Source: an uncultured Lachnospiraceae bacterium (GTDB lineage: Bacteria; Bacillota; Clostridia; Lachnospirales; Lachnospiraceae). From it: DNA of 64,000 bases. The translations under genes were made by a program, and so were the position numbers. Location: assembly GCA_910578825.1 (NCBI GenBank), contig CAJTSB010000007.1, forward strand, positions 53,873 through 117,872, given 5' to 3'. Positions 45,107 to 53,070 of the stretch are shown one piece after another; positions within the stretch are counted from its first letter, which is position 1; each line of letters starts with the position of its first letter. Under the pieces are notes generated by a model. It saw nothing but the letters and a program-made list of their open reading frames with translations. It was not told the DNA's origin and did not search any database.

Positions 45107-45542
45107 ACCATCCTTTCTTTTTCTTTTTTGCAGCAATATATAATTACCGCCCCTTTTCCATATACGGTACATGTTGCCCCGTACCCGTCTCCCTCCCTTC
45201 CTGTCATTACTCATATTTCCTTATAAACTAAGGATGGGGACTCGCGAACGAGTCCCCCTTATGGAAAGAAGAAACTGCTCATTGCAATTTCTTGCGCAGG
45301 CATACATTATAGGCATAATGCACACCCAGTATTGGCATTACACTGGTATAATATGTGCAATACCTACAAAAAATGGTACTCCTATATTAGCTTTTTGGCA
45401 ACAAAATTTGGATTTTTTTCGTCATTCTGCACAAAAATTATCTTTTAAAGTACGGTCTCATCTAAATACTGTTTTGTTTGCATTTTCCCTCAGCCTATAC
45501 TATACTTATAAAAGAAAACCATACGAAACAAGGATACTGTAT
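45107..45542. other. Intergenic region with a perfect CGAA-loop hairpin
   Basis: This 436-bp stretch separates the giant gene from the divergent guanylate-kinase-like gene. It has a perfect 9-bp hairpin (45236-45244 with 45249-45257) with a CGAA loop, which would lie in a long 5' leader of the giant gene, and A/T-rich stretches with several TATAAT-like boxes. No conserved small gene is seen; the open frame from 45171 lacks a ribosome binding site. Confidence 0.6.
45478..45506 (+). promoter_or_regulatory. Candidate promoter of the gmk-like/yaaR/holB run
   Basis: TTGCAT (45478-45483) and TATACT (45501-45506) with a 17-nt spacer lie about 37 nt before the ATG at 45543. The -35 match is weak. 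Confidence 0.4.
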
Positions 45543-46130
45543 ATGGGAAAAATATTTTGTTTAATGGGGAAAAGCGCCTGTGGGAAGGACACCATCTATA
45601 AACATATTCTGTCAGATGGCTGCCTTCCCCTGAAAACACTCATCCCCTATACCACCCGCCCCATTCGGGACGGTGAGACAAACGGCGTGGAATATTATTT
45701 TCTGACGGATGAAGAACAGCAGTTATTAGAGCGCGAGGGCAAAATTATTGAACTGCGCGCTTACCAGACGATGCATGGTCTGTGGAAATATTTTACTGTC
45801 AATGACCACCAGCTCAACCTGGCAGACAATCACTATCTGATTATTGGTACTCTGGAATCTTACGTCAGACTGCAGGAATATTTTGGTAATGATTATCTGG
45901 TTCCGCTATATATCGAACTGGAATCCGGGGAACGGCTGCAGCGCGCGCTGAACCGGGAACGCTTACAGACAGAACCGAAATACACAGAGCTATGCCGCAG
46001 GTTTCTGGCAGACGAGGCGGATTTTTCCACAGAAAAGCTGGAACATGTCGGTATTTCCACAGCTTTTATCAACAATGACATTACACAGTGTGTAAAAGAG
46101 ATTCTTTCTTATATAAAGGAACGTATATAA
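45543..46130 (+). CDS. Guanylate kinase-like P-loop protein
   Basis: The 195-residue product starts MGKIFCLMGKSACGKDTIYK, with P-loop GKSACGKD. The guanylate-kinase GMP-binding segment TLIPYTTRPIRDGETNGVEY (31-50) and FLTDEEQQLLEREGKIIE follow. The ATG at 45543 has AAGGAT upstream; the in-frame extension back to 45171 is rejected. It occupies the slot where Bacillus has tmk-yaaQ, just before yaaR-holB. The later region (about 60-150) diverges from housekeeping Gmk, so the true nucleotide substrate is uncertain. Confidence 0.8.
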   Translation: MGKIFCLMGKSACGKDTIYKHILSDGCLPLKTLIPYTTRPIRDGETNGVEYYFLTDEEQQLLEREGKIIELRAYQTMHGLWKYFTVNDHQLNLADNHYLIIGTLESYVRLQEYFGNDYLVPLYIELESGERLQRALNRERLQTEPKYTELCRRFLADEADFSTEKLEHVGISTAFINNDITQCVKEILSYIKERI

Positions 46131-46221
46131 AATAAATAAGACCGTTTCTTTTGCACCAGTTTTTACTACTTTACAACTGAAACAAAAAAACCGATACTAT
46201 TACTGAAAGGCAGGTGATTTC

Positions 46222-46662
46222 ATGGCACTGAAAGTCGAACAGGTTACCCCCACGCAGCCCGTGGAAACTCCCCAGCAGGTAGAAAAATCCGACGGCAGCT
46301 TTAAATTTGCCCTGGCAAGCCACATCGAAGAGTCCGAACTACAGGATAAACTGAACGGATTAATGGAAGATATCACGAAACAGGGTGATAAACTTGCGGA
46401 ACACATGGATATCCGGGACATGAAAAAATATCGGGAACTGGTCAAAGATTTCTTAAATGAAGTCGTCAACCGCTCTCATAAATTTTCCAGAGAGAACTTT
46501 CTGGACAGAAGAGGACGCCACAGAGTGTACGGCATTGTGAAACTGGTGAACAAGAACTTAGACGACCTTGCCGGAGAACTGGTGAAAGACGAAAAAGACC
46601 ATCTCGCCATTTTAAGCAGGGTAGGCGAAATCCGCGGTCTTTTGCTTGATGTTTCCACCTGA
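46222..46662 (+). CDS. yaaR: YaaR family (DUF327) protein
   Basis: A 146-residue, mostly helical protein: SFKFALASHIEESELQDKLN, KYRELVKDFLNEVVNRSHKF and the conserved RRGRHRVYGIVKLVNKNLDD, typical of DUF327/YaaR. The function is not known. It is nearly always next to holB in Firmicutes, as here. GAAAGGCAGG is upstream of the ATG. It follows the guanylate-kinase-like gene by 91 bp and precedes holB by 85 bp. Confidence 0.9.
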   Translation: MALKVEQVTPTQPVETPQQVEKSDGSFKFALASHIEESELQDKLNGLMEDITKQGDKLAEHMDIRDMKKYRELVKDFLNEVVNRSHKFSRENFLDRRGRHRVYGIVKLVNKNLDDLAGELVKDEKDHLAILSRVGEIRGLLLDVST

Positions 46663-46747
46663 TTCACATAAATGGCATCAAAACATAATATCATGTAAAG
46701 GACTACAAATTCTGATGTTTTGCATGATTACAGAAATGGAGAAAATT

Positions 46748-47737
46748 ATGACAGGCTTTTCAAATATTATTGGACATCAACAGATTATAGAACACTTGCA
46801 GAATGCCATTTCCATGAATAAAGTAAGCCACGCTTACATATTTAATGGACCGGATAAGTCCGGGAAAATGCTGCTGGCAAACAGTTTTGCCATGGCGCTG
46901 CAGTGCGAACAGCATACGACCGAGGCCTGCATGGAATGCCATTCCTGTAAACAGGCTCTTTCCGGGAACCAGCCGGACATCATCTACCTGCATCATGAAA
47001 AACCAAACACGATTTCTGTAGATGACATCCGAACGCAGATCAACCATGATATTGACATCAAACCTTACGCATCGCCTTACAAAATCTATATTATTAATGA
47101 GGCGGAAAAAATGAACCAGCAGGCACAGAATGCCCTGCTGAAAACAATAGAAGAACCTCCGGCTTATGCAATTATTCTGCTTTTAACTACAAATGCAGAC
47201 TCGTTCCTTCCAACCATTCTTTCCAGATGTGTGACCCTGAATATCAAGGTCGTGCCGGATCAGGAAATCCGGGATTTCCTGATTAAAAACTATCAGATAC
47301 CGGATTATCAGGCGGACGTCTGCATTGCATTTGCTCAGGGGAATGTGGGAAAGGCCATCCAGCTTGCCCGCTCCGAAGACTTTAGTGAGATTAAGAATTC
47401 CGCCGTACAGCTCTTAAAACATGTAAAAGATATGGAACTGTACGAATTGGTTGACGCTGTGCGGGAAATCAGCGCCTATAAAATTGAAATCAGTGACTTT
47501 TTCGATATCATGACCATCTGGTATCGGGACGTCTTACTATATAAAGCAACCTCAGATGTAAACAGCCTCATTTTCAAAGACGAGGTTTACGACATAAAAC
47601 GACAGGCAAGCAAAAGTTCATATGAGGGAATTGAAACCATCATCAAGGCATTGCACAAGGCGAAACGCCGTTTGGACGCCAATGTCAATTTTGATATGGT
47701 CATGGATTTGCTGCTGACGAAAATAAAGGAGAATTGA
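46748..47737 (+). CDS. holB: DNA polymerase III subunit delta'
   Basis: The 329-residue clamp-loader subunit starts at ATG 46748 (TGGAG upstream) with MTGFSNIIGHQQIIEHLQNA. It has a P-loop-like YIFNGPDKSGKMLLA, a zinc module (CMECHSCKQALSGNQPDI), ISVDDIRTQINHDIDIKPY, and QNALLKTIEEPPAYAIILLL. Delta' helps open and load the sliding clamp during replication. Longer in-frame extension to 46646 is rejected for lack of a ribosome binding site. It leads into ricT with a 2-bp gap. Confidence 0.95.
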   Translation: MTGFSNIIGHQQIIEHLQNAISMNKVSHAYIFNGPDKSGKMLLANSFAMALQCEQHTTEACMECHSCKQALSGNQPDIIYLHHEKPNTISVDDIRTQINHDIDIKPYASPYKIYIINEAEKMNQQAQNALLKTIEEPPAYAIILLLTTNADSFLPTILSRCVTLNIKVVPDQEIRDFLIKNYQIPDYQADVCIAFAQGNVGKAIQLARSEDFSEIKNSAVQLLKHVKDMELYELVDAVREISAYKIEISDFFDIMTIWYRDVLLYKATSDVNSLIFKDEVYDIKRQASKSSYEGIETIIKALHKAKRRLDANVNFDMVMDLLLTKIKEN

Positions 47738-47739
47738 TT

Positions 47740-48648
47740 ATGATAAAAGTAGTCGGTGTCAGATTCCGCACCGCCGGAAAAATTTATTATTTTGACCCCA
47801 AAACGCTTTCCATTGCATTAAATGACCATGTGATTGTGGAAACAGCAAGGGGTATTGAATACGGTACCGTCATGATTGCCCCGACCGATATGCCGGATGA
47901 TAAAGTCATCCAGCCTTTGAAACCGGTCATCCGCCTTGCCACGCCGGAAGACGAGAAGACGGAAGAGAAAAACCGCCAGAAAGAAAAAGAAGCATTCCGT
48001 ATCTGTCTGGAAAAAATACAAAAGCGTAATATGGAAATGAAACTTGTAGACGCAGAGTACACCTTTGACAACAATAAACTGTTGTTTTATTTTACAGCGG
48101 ATGGGCGTATTGATTTCCGGGAACTGGTAAAAGACCTGGCCGCCGTTTTTCGTACGCGTATCGAATTGCGCCAGATCGGCGTGCGCGATGAGACGAAAAT
48201 TCTGGGTGGTATCGGCATTTGCGGCAGACCTTTATGCTGTAACACATTTTTATCAGAATTTGCTCCGGTATCTATCAAGATGGCAAAAGAACAGAATATG
48301 TCCTTAAACCCTTCCAAGATTTCCGGCGTTTGCGGCAGACTGATGTGCTGTCTGAAAAATGAGGCGGAAACCTACGAATATCTGAACAGCCGCCTTCCGA
48401 GCGTCGGCGACCGTGTGACGACAAACGACCGCCTCCGGGGAGAAGTTCAGAGCGTCAATATCCTGCGGCAGACGGTAAAAATTATCGTAGAATTAGACGA
48501 TGAAAAAGAAATCCGGGAATATAAGGTAGATGAACTGCGTTTCCGCCCCAAACGCAGAAAAGACCATTCCAGACTTTCCCCGGAAGAATTGAAGGAACTG
48601 GCAGCTCTGGAAGATAAGGGCAAATCCAAAATAGAAGACGCCAATTAA
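47740..48648 (+). CDS. ricT: RicT/YaaT PSP1-domain protein
   Basis: The 302-residue PSP1-domain protein starts MIKVVGVRFRTAGKIYYFDP at ATG 47740 (AAAGGAG upstream). It has the conserved Cys-rich centre GGIGICGRPLCC and SGVCGRLMCCLKNE. In Bacillus RicT (YaaT) joins RicA and RicF in an iron-sulfur complex that helps RNase Y process mRNAs and promotes development. The cysteines of that cluster are present. The position after holB matches Bacillus. The C-terminal charged tail is not conserved. Confidence 0.94.
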   Translation: MIKVVGVRFRTAGKIYYFDPKTLSIALNDHVIVETARGIEYGTVMIAPTDMPDDKVIQPLKPVIRLATPEDEKTEEKNRQKEKEAFRICLEKIQKRNMEMKLVDAEYTFDNNKLLFYFTADGRIDFRELVKDLAAVFRTRIELRQIGVRDETKILGGIGICGRPLCCNTFLSEFAPVSIKMAKEQNMSLNPSKISGVCGRLMCCLKNEAETYEYLNSRLPSVGDRVTTNDRLRGEVQSVNILRQTVKIIVELDDEKEIREYKVDELRFRPKRRKDHSRLSPEELKELAALEDKGKSKIEDAN

Positions 48649-48674
48649 GCACAAGCATCCAACGGAGATTATGT

Positions 48675-49412
48675 ATGTCTGTAGAATTACTGGAAAATGA
48701 ACGGCTGGACGAGCTGCACCGTAACGGATATTTTATCATCCAGAATCCGCAAACTTTCTGTTTTGGCATGGATGCGGTTCTGCTCTCCGGCTTTGCCCGG
48801 GTGAAACCAAAGGAGACGGTGCTTGATTTGGGATGTGGCAACGGTATTATTCCCATCCTTCTGGAAGCAAAGACACAGGGGGAACACTTTACCGGACTGG
48901 AAATTCAGCCGGAAAGTGCGGATATGGCAAGACGCAGCGTCCTTTACAATCATCTGGAAGACAAAATCAGCATTGAAATCGGCAATATCAGGGATGCATC
49001 CAGCCAGTTTGGAGCATCTTCTTTTCATGTCATAACAACCAATCCACCCTATATGACCGGACAGCATGGACTGACAAATCCAAATGAGGCCAAAGCAATT
49101 GCCAGACATGAAATCCTCTGTACCCTGGAAGATATTATCCGGGAAAGCGCCAAACTGCTGAAACCCCAGGGACGTTTCTATATGGTACATCGTCCTTTTC
49201 GACTGGCGGAAATTATGGCGCTTATGCACAAGTATGGACTGGAGCCAAAACGGATGCAGCTTGTCTATCCTTTTGTGGACAAAGAGCCAAACATGGTACT
49301 GCTGGAAGGACTGCGCGGCGGCAATCCGCGCGTTACGGTGGAAAAGCCCCTGATTGTATACAAAAAGCCGGGTGTATACACAGATGAAATCTATGATATC
49401 TATGGGTATTAA
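48675..49412 (+). CDS. tRNA1(Val) (adenine-N6)-methyltransferase family protein
   Basis: The 245-residue SAM-dependent methyltransferase has VLDLGCGNGIIPILLEAKT (SAM motif I), the acidic FTGLEIQPESADMARR, and catalytic NPPY in VITTNPPYMTGQHG. The family methylates adenine N6; in E. coli the target is A37 of tRNA1(Val), and Bacillus YabB is the homologue. It follows ricT by 26 bp, as yabB follows yaaT/yabA in Bacillus. Here yabA and the GIY-YIG gene yazA are absent. Confidence 0.92.
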   Translation: MSVELLENERLDELHRNGYFIIQNPQTFCFGMDAVLLSGFARVKPKETVLDLGCGNGIIPILLEAKTQGEHFTGLEIQPESADMARRSVLYNHLEDKISIEIGNIRDASSQFGASSFHVITTNPPYMTGQHGLTNPNEAKAIARHEILCTLEDIIRESAKLLKPQGRFYMVHRPFRLAEIMALMHKYGLEPKRMQLVYPFVDKEPNMVLLEGLRGGNPRVTVEKPLIVYKKPGVYTDEIYDIYGY

Positions 49413-49472
49413 AGGCAGACATACATATTTTGACGGAATTTATCATATCAATGGTTATGGAAAGGAATCCTT

Positions 49473-50321
49473 ATGCAGGGAAAACTATACTTATGCGCAA
49501 CCCCTATCGGAAATCTGGAAGACATTACGCTGCGCGTTCTGCGCACATTGGAGGAAGTTGATCTGATTGCCGCGGAAGACACACGTAATTCCATTAAATT
49601 GCTGAATCATTTTGAAATCAAAACCCCTATGACAAGTTACCACGAGTTCAACAAATTCGATAAGGCATACCAGCTCGTAGAGAAAATGAAAAACGGGCAG
49701 AACATAGCGCTGATTACCGATGCCGGAACGCCTGGCATTTCCGACCCGGGCGAAGAACTCGTGCGCATCTGTTATGAATCTGGAATCGAAGTGACTTCCC
49801 TGCCGGGCGCCTGTGCCTGTATTACAGCGCTTACGCTCTCAGGTCTGTCCACAAGGCGTTTTGCTTTCGAAGCCTTTCTGCCAAAAGACAAAAAAGAACG
49901 CGCCGCCATACTCTCAGGTCTGAAAGATGAGACACGTACCATCATTTTATATGAGGCGCCGCATCATCTCCTGAAAACATTAGAAGAACTGTATGACGCT
50001 CTCGGAGAGCGAAAACTGACACTCTGCCGGGAACTTACCAAGCGATATGAAACCATATGCTCCACAACCATCTCCGACGCCGTTTCCAACTATAACAACC
50101 AGGAGCCAAAAGGAGAGTTTGTCCTCATTATCCAAGGTAAAAGCATACAGGAAATAAAGGAAGCCGAACAGCAGGAATGGAACAGCATTCCGCTCAAAGA
50201 ACATATGGAACATTATGAAATACAGGGCATTTCCCACAAGGAGGCCATGAAACTCGTGGCAAAAGACCGCGGCATTTCCAAAAGAGACGTATATGCCATG
50301 CTACTGGAAGAAACGTCTTGA
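49473..50321 (+). CDS. rsmI: 16S rRNA (cytidine(1402)-2'-O)-methyltransferase
   Basis: The 282-residue tetrapyrrole-methylase-fold enzyme starts GKLYLCATPIGNLEDITLRV. It has AAEDTRNSIKLLNHF, ALITDAGTPGISDPGEELV, FEAFLPKDKKERAAIL and YEAPHHLLKTLEEL. RsmI adds a 2'-O-methyl group to C1402 in the decoding centre with SAM. It ends the conserved run that begins at the guanylate-kinase-like gene. GGAAAGGAATCCTT precedes the ATG. A stem-loop follows its stop. Confidence 0.96.
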   Translation: MQGKLYLCATPIGNLEDITLRVLRTLEEVDLIAAEDTRNSIKLLNHFEIKTPMTSYHEFNKFDKAYQLVEKMKNGQNIALITDAGTPGISDPGEELVRICYESGIEVTSLPGACACITALTLSGLSTRRFAFEAFLPKDKKERAAILSGLKDETRTIILYEAPHHLLKTLEELYDALGERKLTLCRELTKRYETICSTTISDAVSNYNNQEPKGEFVLIIQGKSIQEIKEAEQQEWNSIPLKEHMEHYEIQGISHKEAMKLVAKDRGISKRDVYAMLLEETS

Positions 50322-50327
50322 ATATAC

Positions 50328-50358
50328 CATTCAGATATGTCGTTCGCATAGCTGAATG
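50328..50358 (+). terminator. Stem-loop after rsmI, possible terminator
   Basis: CATTCAG (50328-50334) pairs with CTGAATG (50352-50358), with a further ATG/CAT pairing inside. The sequence after it is ATAAAATTTTAG, a weak U-tract, so termination is plausible but not certain. Confidence 0.45.
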
Positions 50359-50378
50359 ATAAAATTTTAGATTCTATA

Positions 50379-50407
50379 TTGACAAAATCAATTATTTTCG
50401 TCATAAT
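50379..50407 (+). promoter_or_regulatory. Strong sigma-A promoter of the small membrane protein gene
   Basis: A perfect TTGACA (50379-50384) and CATAAT (50402-50407) stand 17 nt apart. The transcript would have a leader of about 60 nt that is very A/T-rich (a long T-run near 50422) before an AGGAGGA site. Confidence 0.75.
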
Positions 50408-50472
50408 AGGACAGGAGTTTATATTTTTTTTATAATCTTTAAAAATTTTTTATATGATAGGAGGATTTACAA

Positions 50473-50700
50473 ATGGATAATAACAATGTTCAGGACAATG
50501 GTGGATTTTTATGGGGTCTCTTGGGATTTTGTATCCCGGTTGTAGGTTTAATTCTTTTCTTAATCTGGAAAGACCAGAAACCTAACACAGCAAAAGCTGC
50601 TGGAATTGGTGCATTAGTCAGCGTAATTATTGGTGTTGTATGCTATGTACTTATGTTCGTAGTCATGGGTGGCGCATTCCTGGCTGCTGGAGCAATGTAA
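50473..50700 (+). CDS. Small membrane protein, two helices
   Basis: A 75-residue protein with a short polar N-terminus (MDNNNVQDNGG), helix 1 (FLWGLLGFCIPVVGLILFLI), a WKDQKPNTAKAA turn and helix 2 (ALVSVIIGVVCYVLMFVVMG), then a small-residue tail. Helix 1 with WKDQKP resembles short repeats seen in DUF4190-like proteins. It has AGGAGGA before the ATG and a strong promoter, so it is probably well expressed. The DUF2085 gene begins at or just after its end. The function is unknown. Confidence 0.8.
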   Translation: MDNNNVQDNGGFLWGLLGFCIPVVGLILFLIWKDQKPNTAKAAGIGALVSVIIGVVCYVLMFVVMGGAFLAAGAM

Positions 50701-50701
50701 A

Positions 50702-51103
50702 TTGGGAAAATTTTTAAGAATTTTTTTCGGATGCCATGCACGGCCGGATCGTTCCTTCTATTTCAGGGGGAAACAGTTTCCCATCTGTGCGCGGTGTACC
50801 GGGGAACTGGTGGGTATGATTTTATGCATACCCACTCTTATTTTTTGGGGCTGCCCTTCTTTTGGGATTGTTTTGCTCCTGATGGTTCCCCTGATTCTTG
50901 ACGGCACGATACAGAAACTGACTCCTTACGAGAGCGGAAATATCCGCAGGCTGATTACCGGCATCCTGTTTGGAGTGGCGCTTATCTGCCTCTTTGTATA
51001 TTTCCACCGTACCTGTGTCTGGATTGCCGGTGAGATATTAAAACTGCTCGGTTGTGACCCCGTATCTGTTGACCGGGTAATGAAGGGGCTGGGTGGATTC
51101 TAA
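50702..51103 (+). CDS. DUF2085 membrane protein
   Basis: About 133 residues from a TTG at 50702, which has GGAG 10 nt upstream; an ATG at 50669, inside the previous gene, is the alternative. The DUF2085 hallmark FFGCHARPDRSFYFRGKQFP and then ICARCTGELVGM contain conserved Cys/His pairs. Three hydrophobic segments follow (PTLIFWGCPSFGIVLLLMVP, LITGILFGVALICLFVYF, and one shorter). The family function is unknown. It is likely cotranscribed with the small membrane protein gene, and a terminator follows its stop. Confidence 0.82.
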   Translation: MGKFLRIFFGCHARPDRSFYFRGKQFPICARCTGELVGMILCIPTLIFWGCPSFGIVLLLMVPLILDGTIQKLTPYESGNIRRLITGILFGVALICLFVYFHRTCVWIAGEILKLLGCDPVSVDRVMKGLGGF

Positions 51104-51106
51104 GCG

Positions 51107-51146
51107 AAAAGGATAGCATTCCTTAATTTGAGAACGCTATCCTTTT
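51107..51146. terminator. Bidirectional terminator between convergent DUF2085 and DUF885 genes
   Basis: AAAAGGATAGC (51107-51117) and GCTATCCTTTT (51136-51146) form a perfect 11-bp stem, with T-runs on both strands. It lies 4 nt after the DUF2085 stop. Confidence 0.88.
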
Positions 51147-51181
51147 TTATTTTCAAATCTAAAACCTGCATTTGTGACCGT

Positions 51182-52945
51182 TTACGTCTCTTCCCAGTAT
51201 TTTGGAAGATATTTCTTTAATATGGAAAACGGCGCCGGTCCCATCTTCATCAGTGACTGGTGAAAACGGTAGTTGCTGTAATCTTCGCCATATTCTTTCA
51301 TGGCATATGCCTTTAAATTCAAAAATTCCAGATATCCAATATAATACTTTAAATAATGTGCCGGCTCCTCCACAATCAACTGATAGATTTCCTGGATAAC
51401 CTGCTTATCTGTGATATGGTATTTCTGAAAGAAATCCACCGTATCCCGCAACGTCCAGCCATCACAGTGAATCCCCATATCCGCCGTAGCATAGAGGCTT
51501 AAGAGCGCCGACTGGTTCTTTTGCAGATAGGCGGCGACTTCTTTATCCACATCAGAGTAATAGAAGGACTGCATTTCTACATAGGTCGCCCATCCTTCCG
51601 CGTAACCGCTGCTGCCAAAAAGGCTGCGGATTGGTGCAAGTCCGCTGCTGCGCTCCATTACGTTCTGATAGAGATGTCCCGGAAAACCTTCGTGGGCAAG
51701 CGTTGTATAAAGTTTGAGCTTCTCATCTCCTTTTGACTGGTTGATATAAATGCAGTTCTGGGAAATATCGTCTATCGGCGGCGTCAGGTAAAAAGCCGGC
51801 GCGGTATACTCTTCCAGTGATGGATGAACGGACTTTACCGTGTACTCCACTTTTGGGGGATCTGGAAAATCATTTCGCATTTTTGTCCGTAAATCTTCTA
51901 AAATTAATTCTGGATCCTCCGTAGGAAGCTGGTAATTTGCGCATTTCTGACCAATATCCGGATTTTTTGCGGCCAGCGCCCTCATGTCTTCCATGTCCTG
52001 CGTACGCTGCATTTCCGTCTGCTTTTGCATCTCTTCCACCGAAAGCTCAGAACCTGTAACATCCGTAACGAGATAGCGGTAATATTCCCTGCCCTCGGGC
52101 AGACCACAGAGCCCTCCGCTATTCTTACCCATGCCTTTTAAGGTTTCCATCTCGCCTGCCAATGTCTGATATGCCGGAATCAACTGCTCCAACACGAGTT
52201 TTCGATTTTGTGCTATGTATGAATTTGCCTGCTCCGGCGTCAGAAGATTTGTCATCTCTGCAATCCGGCTGTCAAATGTGGAGAGGAGATAATTATTTTC
52301 CGGATCCTGTATAAAATTTTGACATTGCTGTACAATGTCATCTACGGCAAAATCCGCCATAAACAATCCCTGCTTTGCTTTCTGTCGCTCAATCTCCATA
52401 ATTTGATGAAATAAATCAGGCGTAATCGAAATCAGTTTGAGATAATCCTCGATATCCCTTGCGTCATAAAACGTATACTCTGCTAATAACACGGGAAGCT
52501 GAGATTGAATTCCTGTGCTTGGCCGCAGAATTTCATCATAGAGTCCAAATCCTGTCGCAGATAATTCTTTGTTGGCATAATCCATCATAATATCGTATGT
52601 CATCTGCTGATCAGACGTAAGGTCCTTTTTTCGGAAACTCCTTAACTTTCCCATCCAGTTCTCCAGCAGGAGGGACACTTCCCCGCTGGTATCTGCTGAA
52701 ACATTTCCATATGTAACTTTGTAATCGGAAATGCCATAATTCTCGGGATGTGCAAGACTATAGTGCATATTCAGCGTACTTGCCGTTACTTCTGAACAAA
52801 AAATCTGATTCGTGTAATCAGAAAATTCCTGTTGTGTCTGCTCCTTACTCTGTCCCAGGTTTCCCGGAATATTTGCACATCCTATCTGAAAAGCCAGAAA
52901 CAGGGACAGTAACAGGGATAACCATCTGATAAATCTTTTCTTCAT
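51182..52945 (-). CDS. DUF885 lipoprotein (metallopeptidase-like)
   Basis: The 587-residue product has a lipoprotein signal (WLSLLLSLFLAFQIGCANIP, lipobox IGC). It then has the long helical DUF885 domain with the metal-binding-like TTLAHEGFPGHLYQNV and, further on, EGWATYVEMQSFYY. HExxxH here reads HEGFPGH, the form seen across the family. Such proteins are thought to be zinc peptidases related to M2/M32 folds. It would act outside the membrane. It stands alone on its strand, and no clear promoter was found. Confidence 0.85.
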   Translation of the reverse strand: MKKRFIRWLSLLLSLFLAFQIGCANIPGNLGQSKEQTQQEFSDYTNQIFCSEVTASTLNMHYSLAHPENYGISDYKVTYGNVSADTSGEVSLLLENWMGKLRSFRKKDLTSDQQMTYDIMMDYANKELSATGFGLYDEILRPSTGIQSQLPVLLAEYTFYDARDIEDYLKLISITPDLFHQIMEIERQKAKQGLFMADFAVDDIVQQCQNFIQDPENNYLLSTFDSRIAEMTNLLTPEQANSYIAQNRKLVLEQLIPAYQTLAGEMETLKGMGKNSGGLCGLPEGREYYRYLVTDVTGSELSVEEMQKQTEMQRTQDMEDMRALAAKNPDIGQKCANYQLPTEDPELILEDLRTKMRNDFPDPPKVEYTVKSVHPSLEEYTAPAFYLTPPIDDISQNCIYINQSKGDEKLKLYTTLAHEGFPGHLYQNVMERSSGLAPIRSLFGSSGYAEGWATYVEMQSFYYSDVDKEVAAYLQKNQSALLSLYATADMGIHCDGWTLRDTVDFFQKYHITDKQVIQEIYQLIVEEPAHYLKYYIGYLEFLNLKAYAMKEYGEDYSNYRFHQSLMKMGPAPFSILKKYLPKYWEET

Positions 52946-53017
52946 ATTTATAACTTCATGCTCCAGGGTATACTCCTTTTATATGTATGTGCGCACCTTT
53001 TTCATAAGAACCATGAA

Positions 53018-53046
53018 TTGCCTTTCTTCTGGATATTTGATAGAAT
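53018..53046 (+). promoter_or_regulatory. Candidate sigma-A promoter of mgtE
   Basis: TTGCCT (53018-53023) and TAGAAT (53041-53046) with a 17-nt spacer lie 25 nt before the ATG. The short leader leaves no room for an M-box magnesium riboswitch. Confidence 0.5.
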
Positions 53047-53070
53047 AGAAAGGAAAGGAGGGAACCTGCC

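Noticed and set aside
45171..45542. 124-codon N-terminal extension of the guanylate-kinase-like gene
   Set aside because: The extension has no ribosome binding site, crosses a hairpin and a promoter, and the P-loop is at the natural N-terminus only when starting at 45543.
48687..49229. 180-codon minus-strand frame opposite the tRNA1(Val) methyltransferase
   Set aside because: It is antisense to a gene with full SAM and NPPY motifs and shows no recognisable domain.
52946..53070. M-box magnesium riboswitch before mgtE
   Set aside because: The gap is too short and the candidate promoter leaves only about 20 nt of leader.
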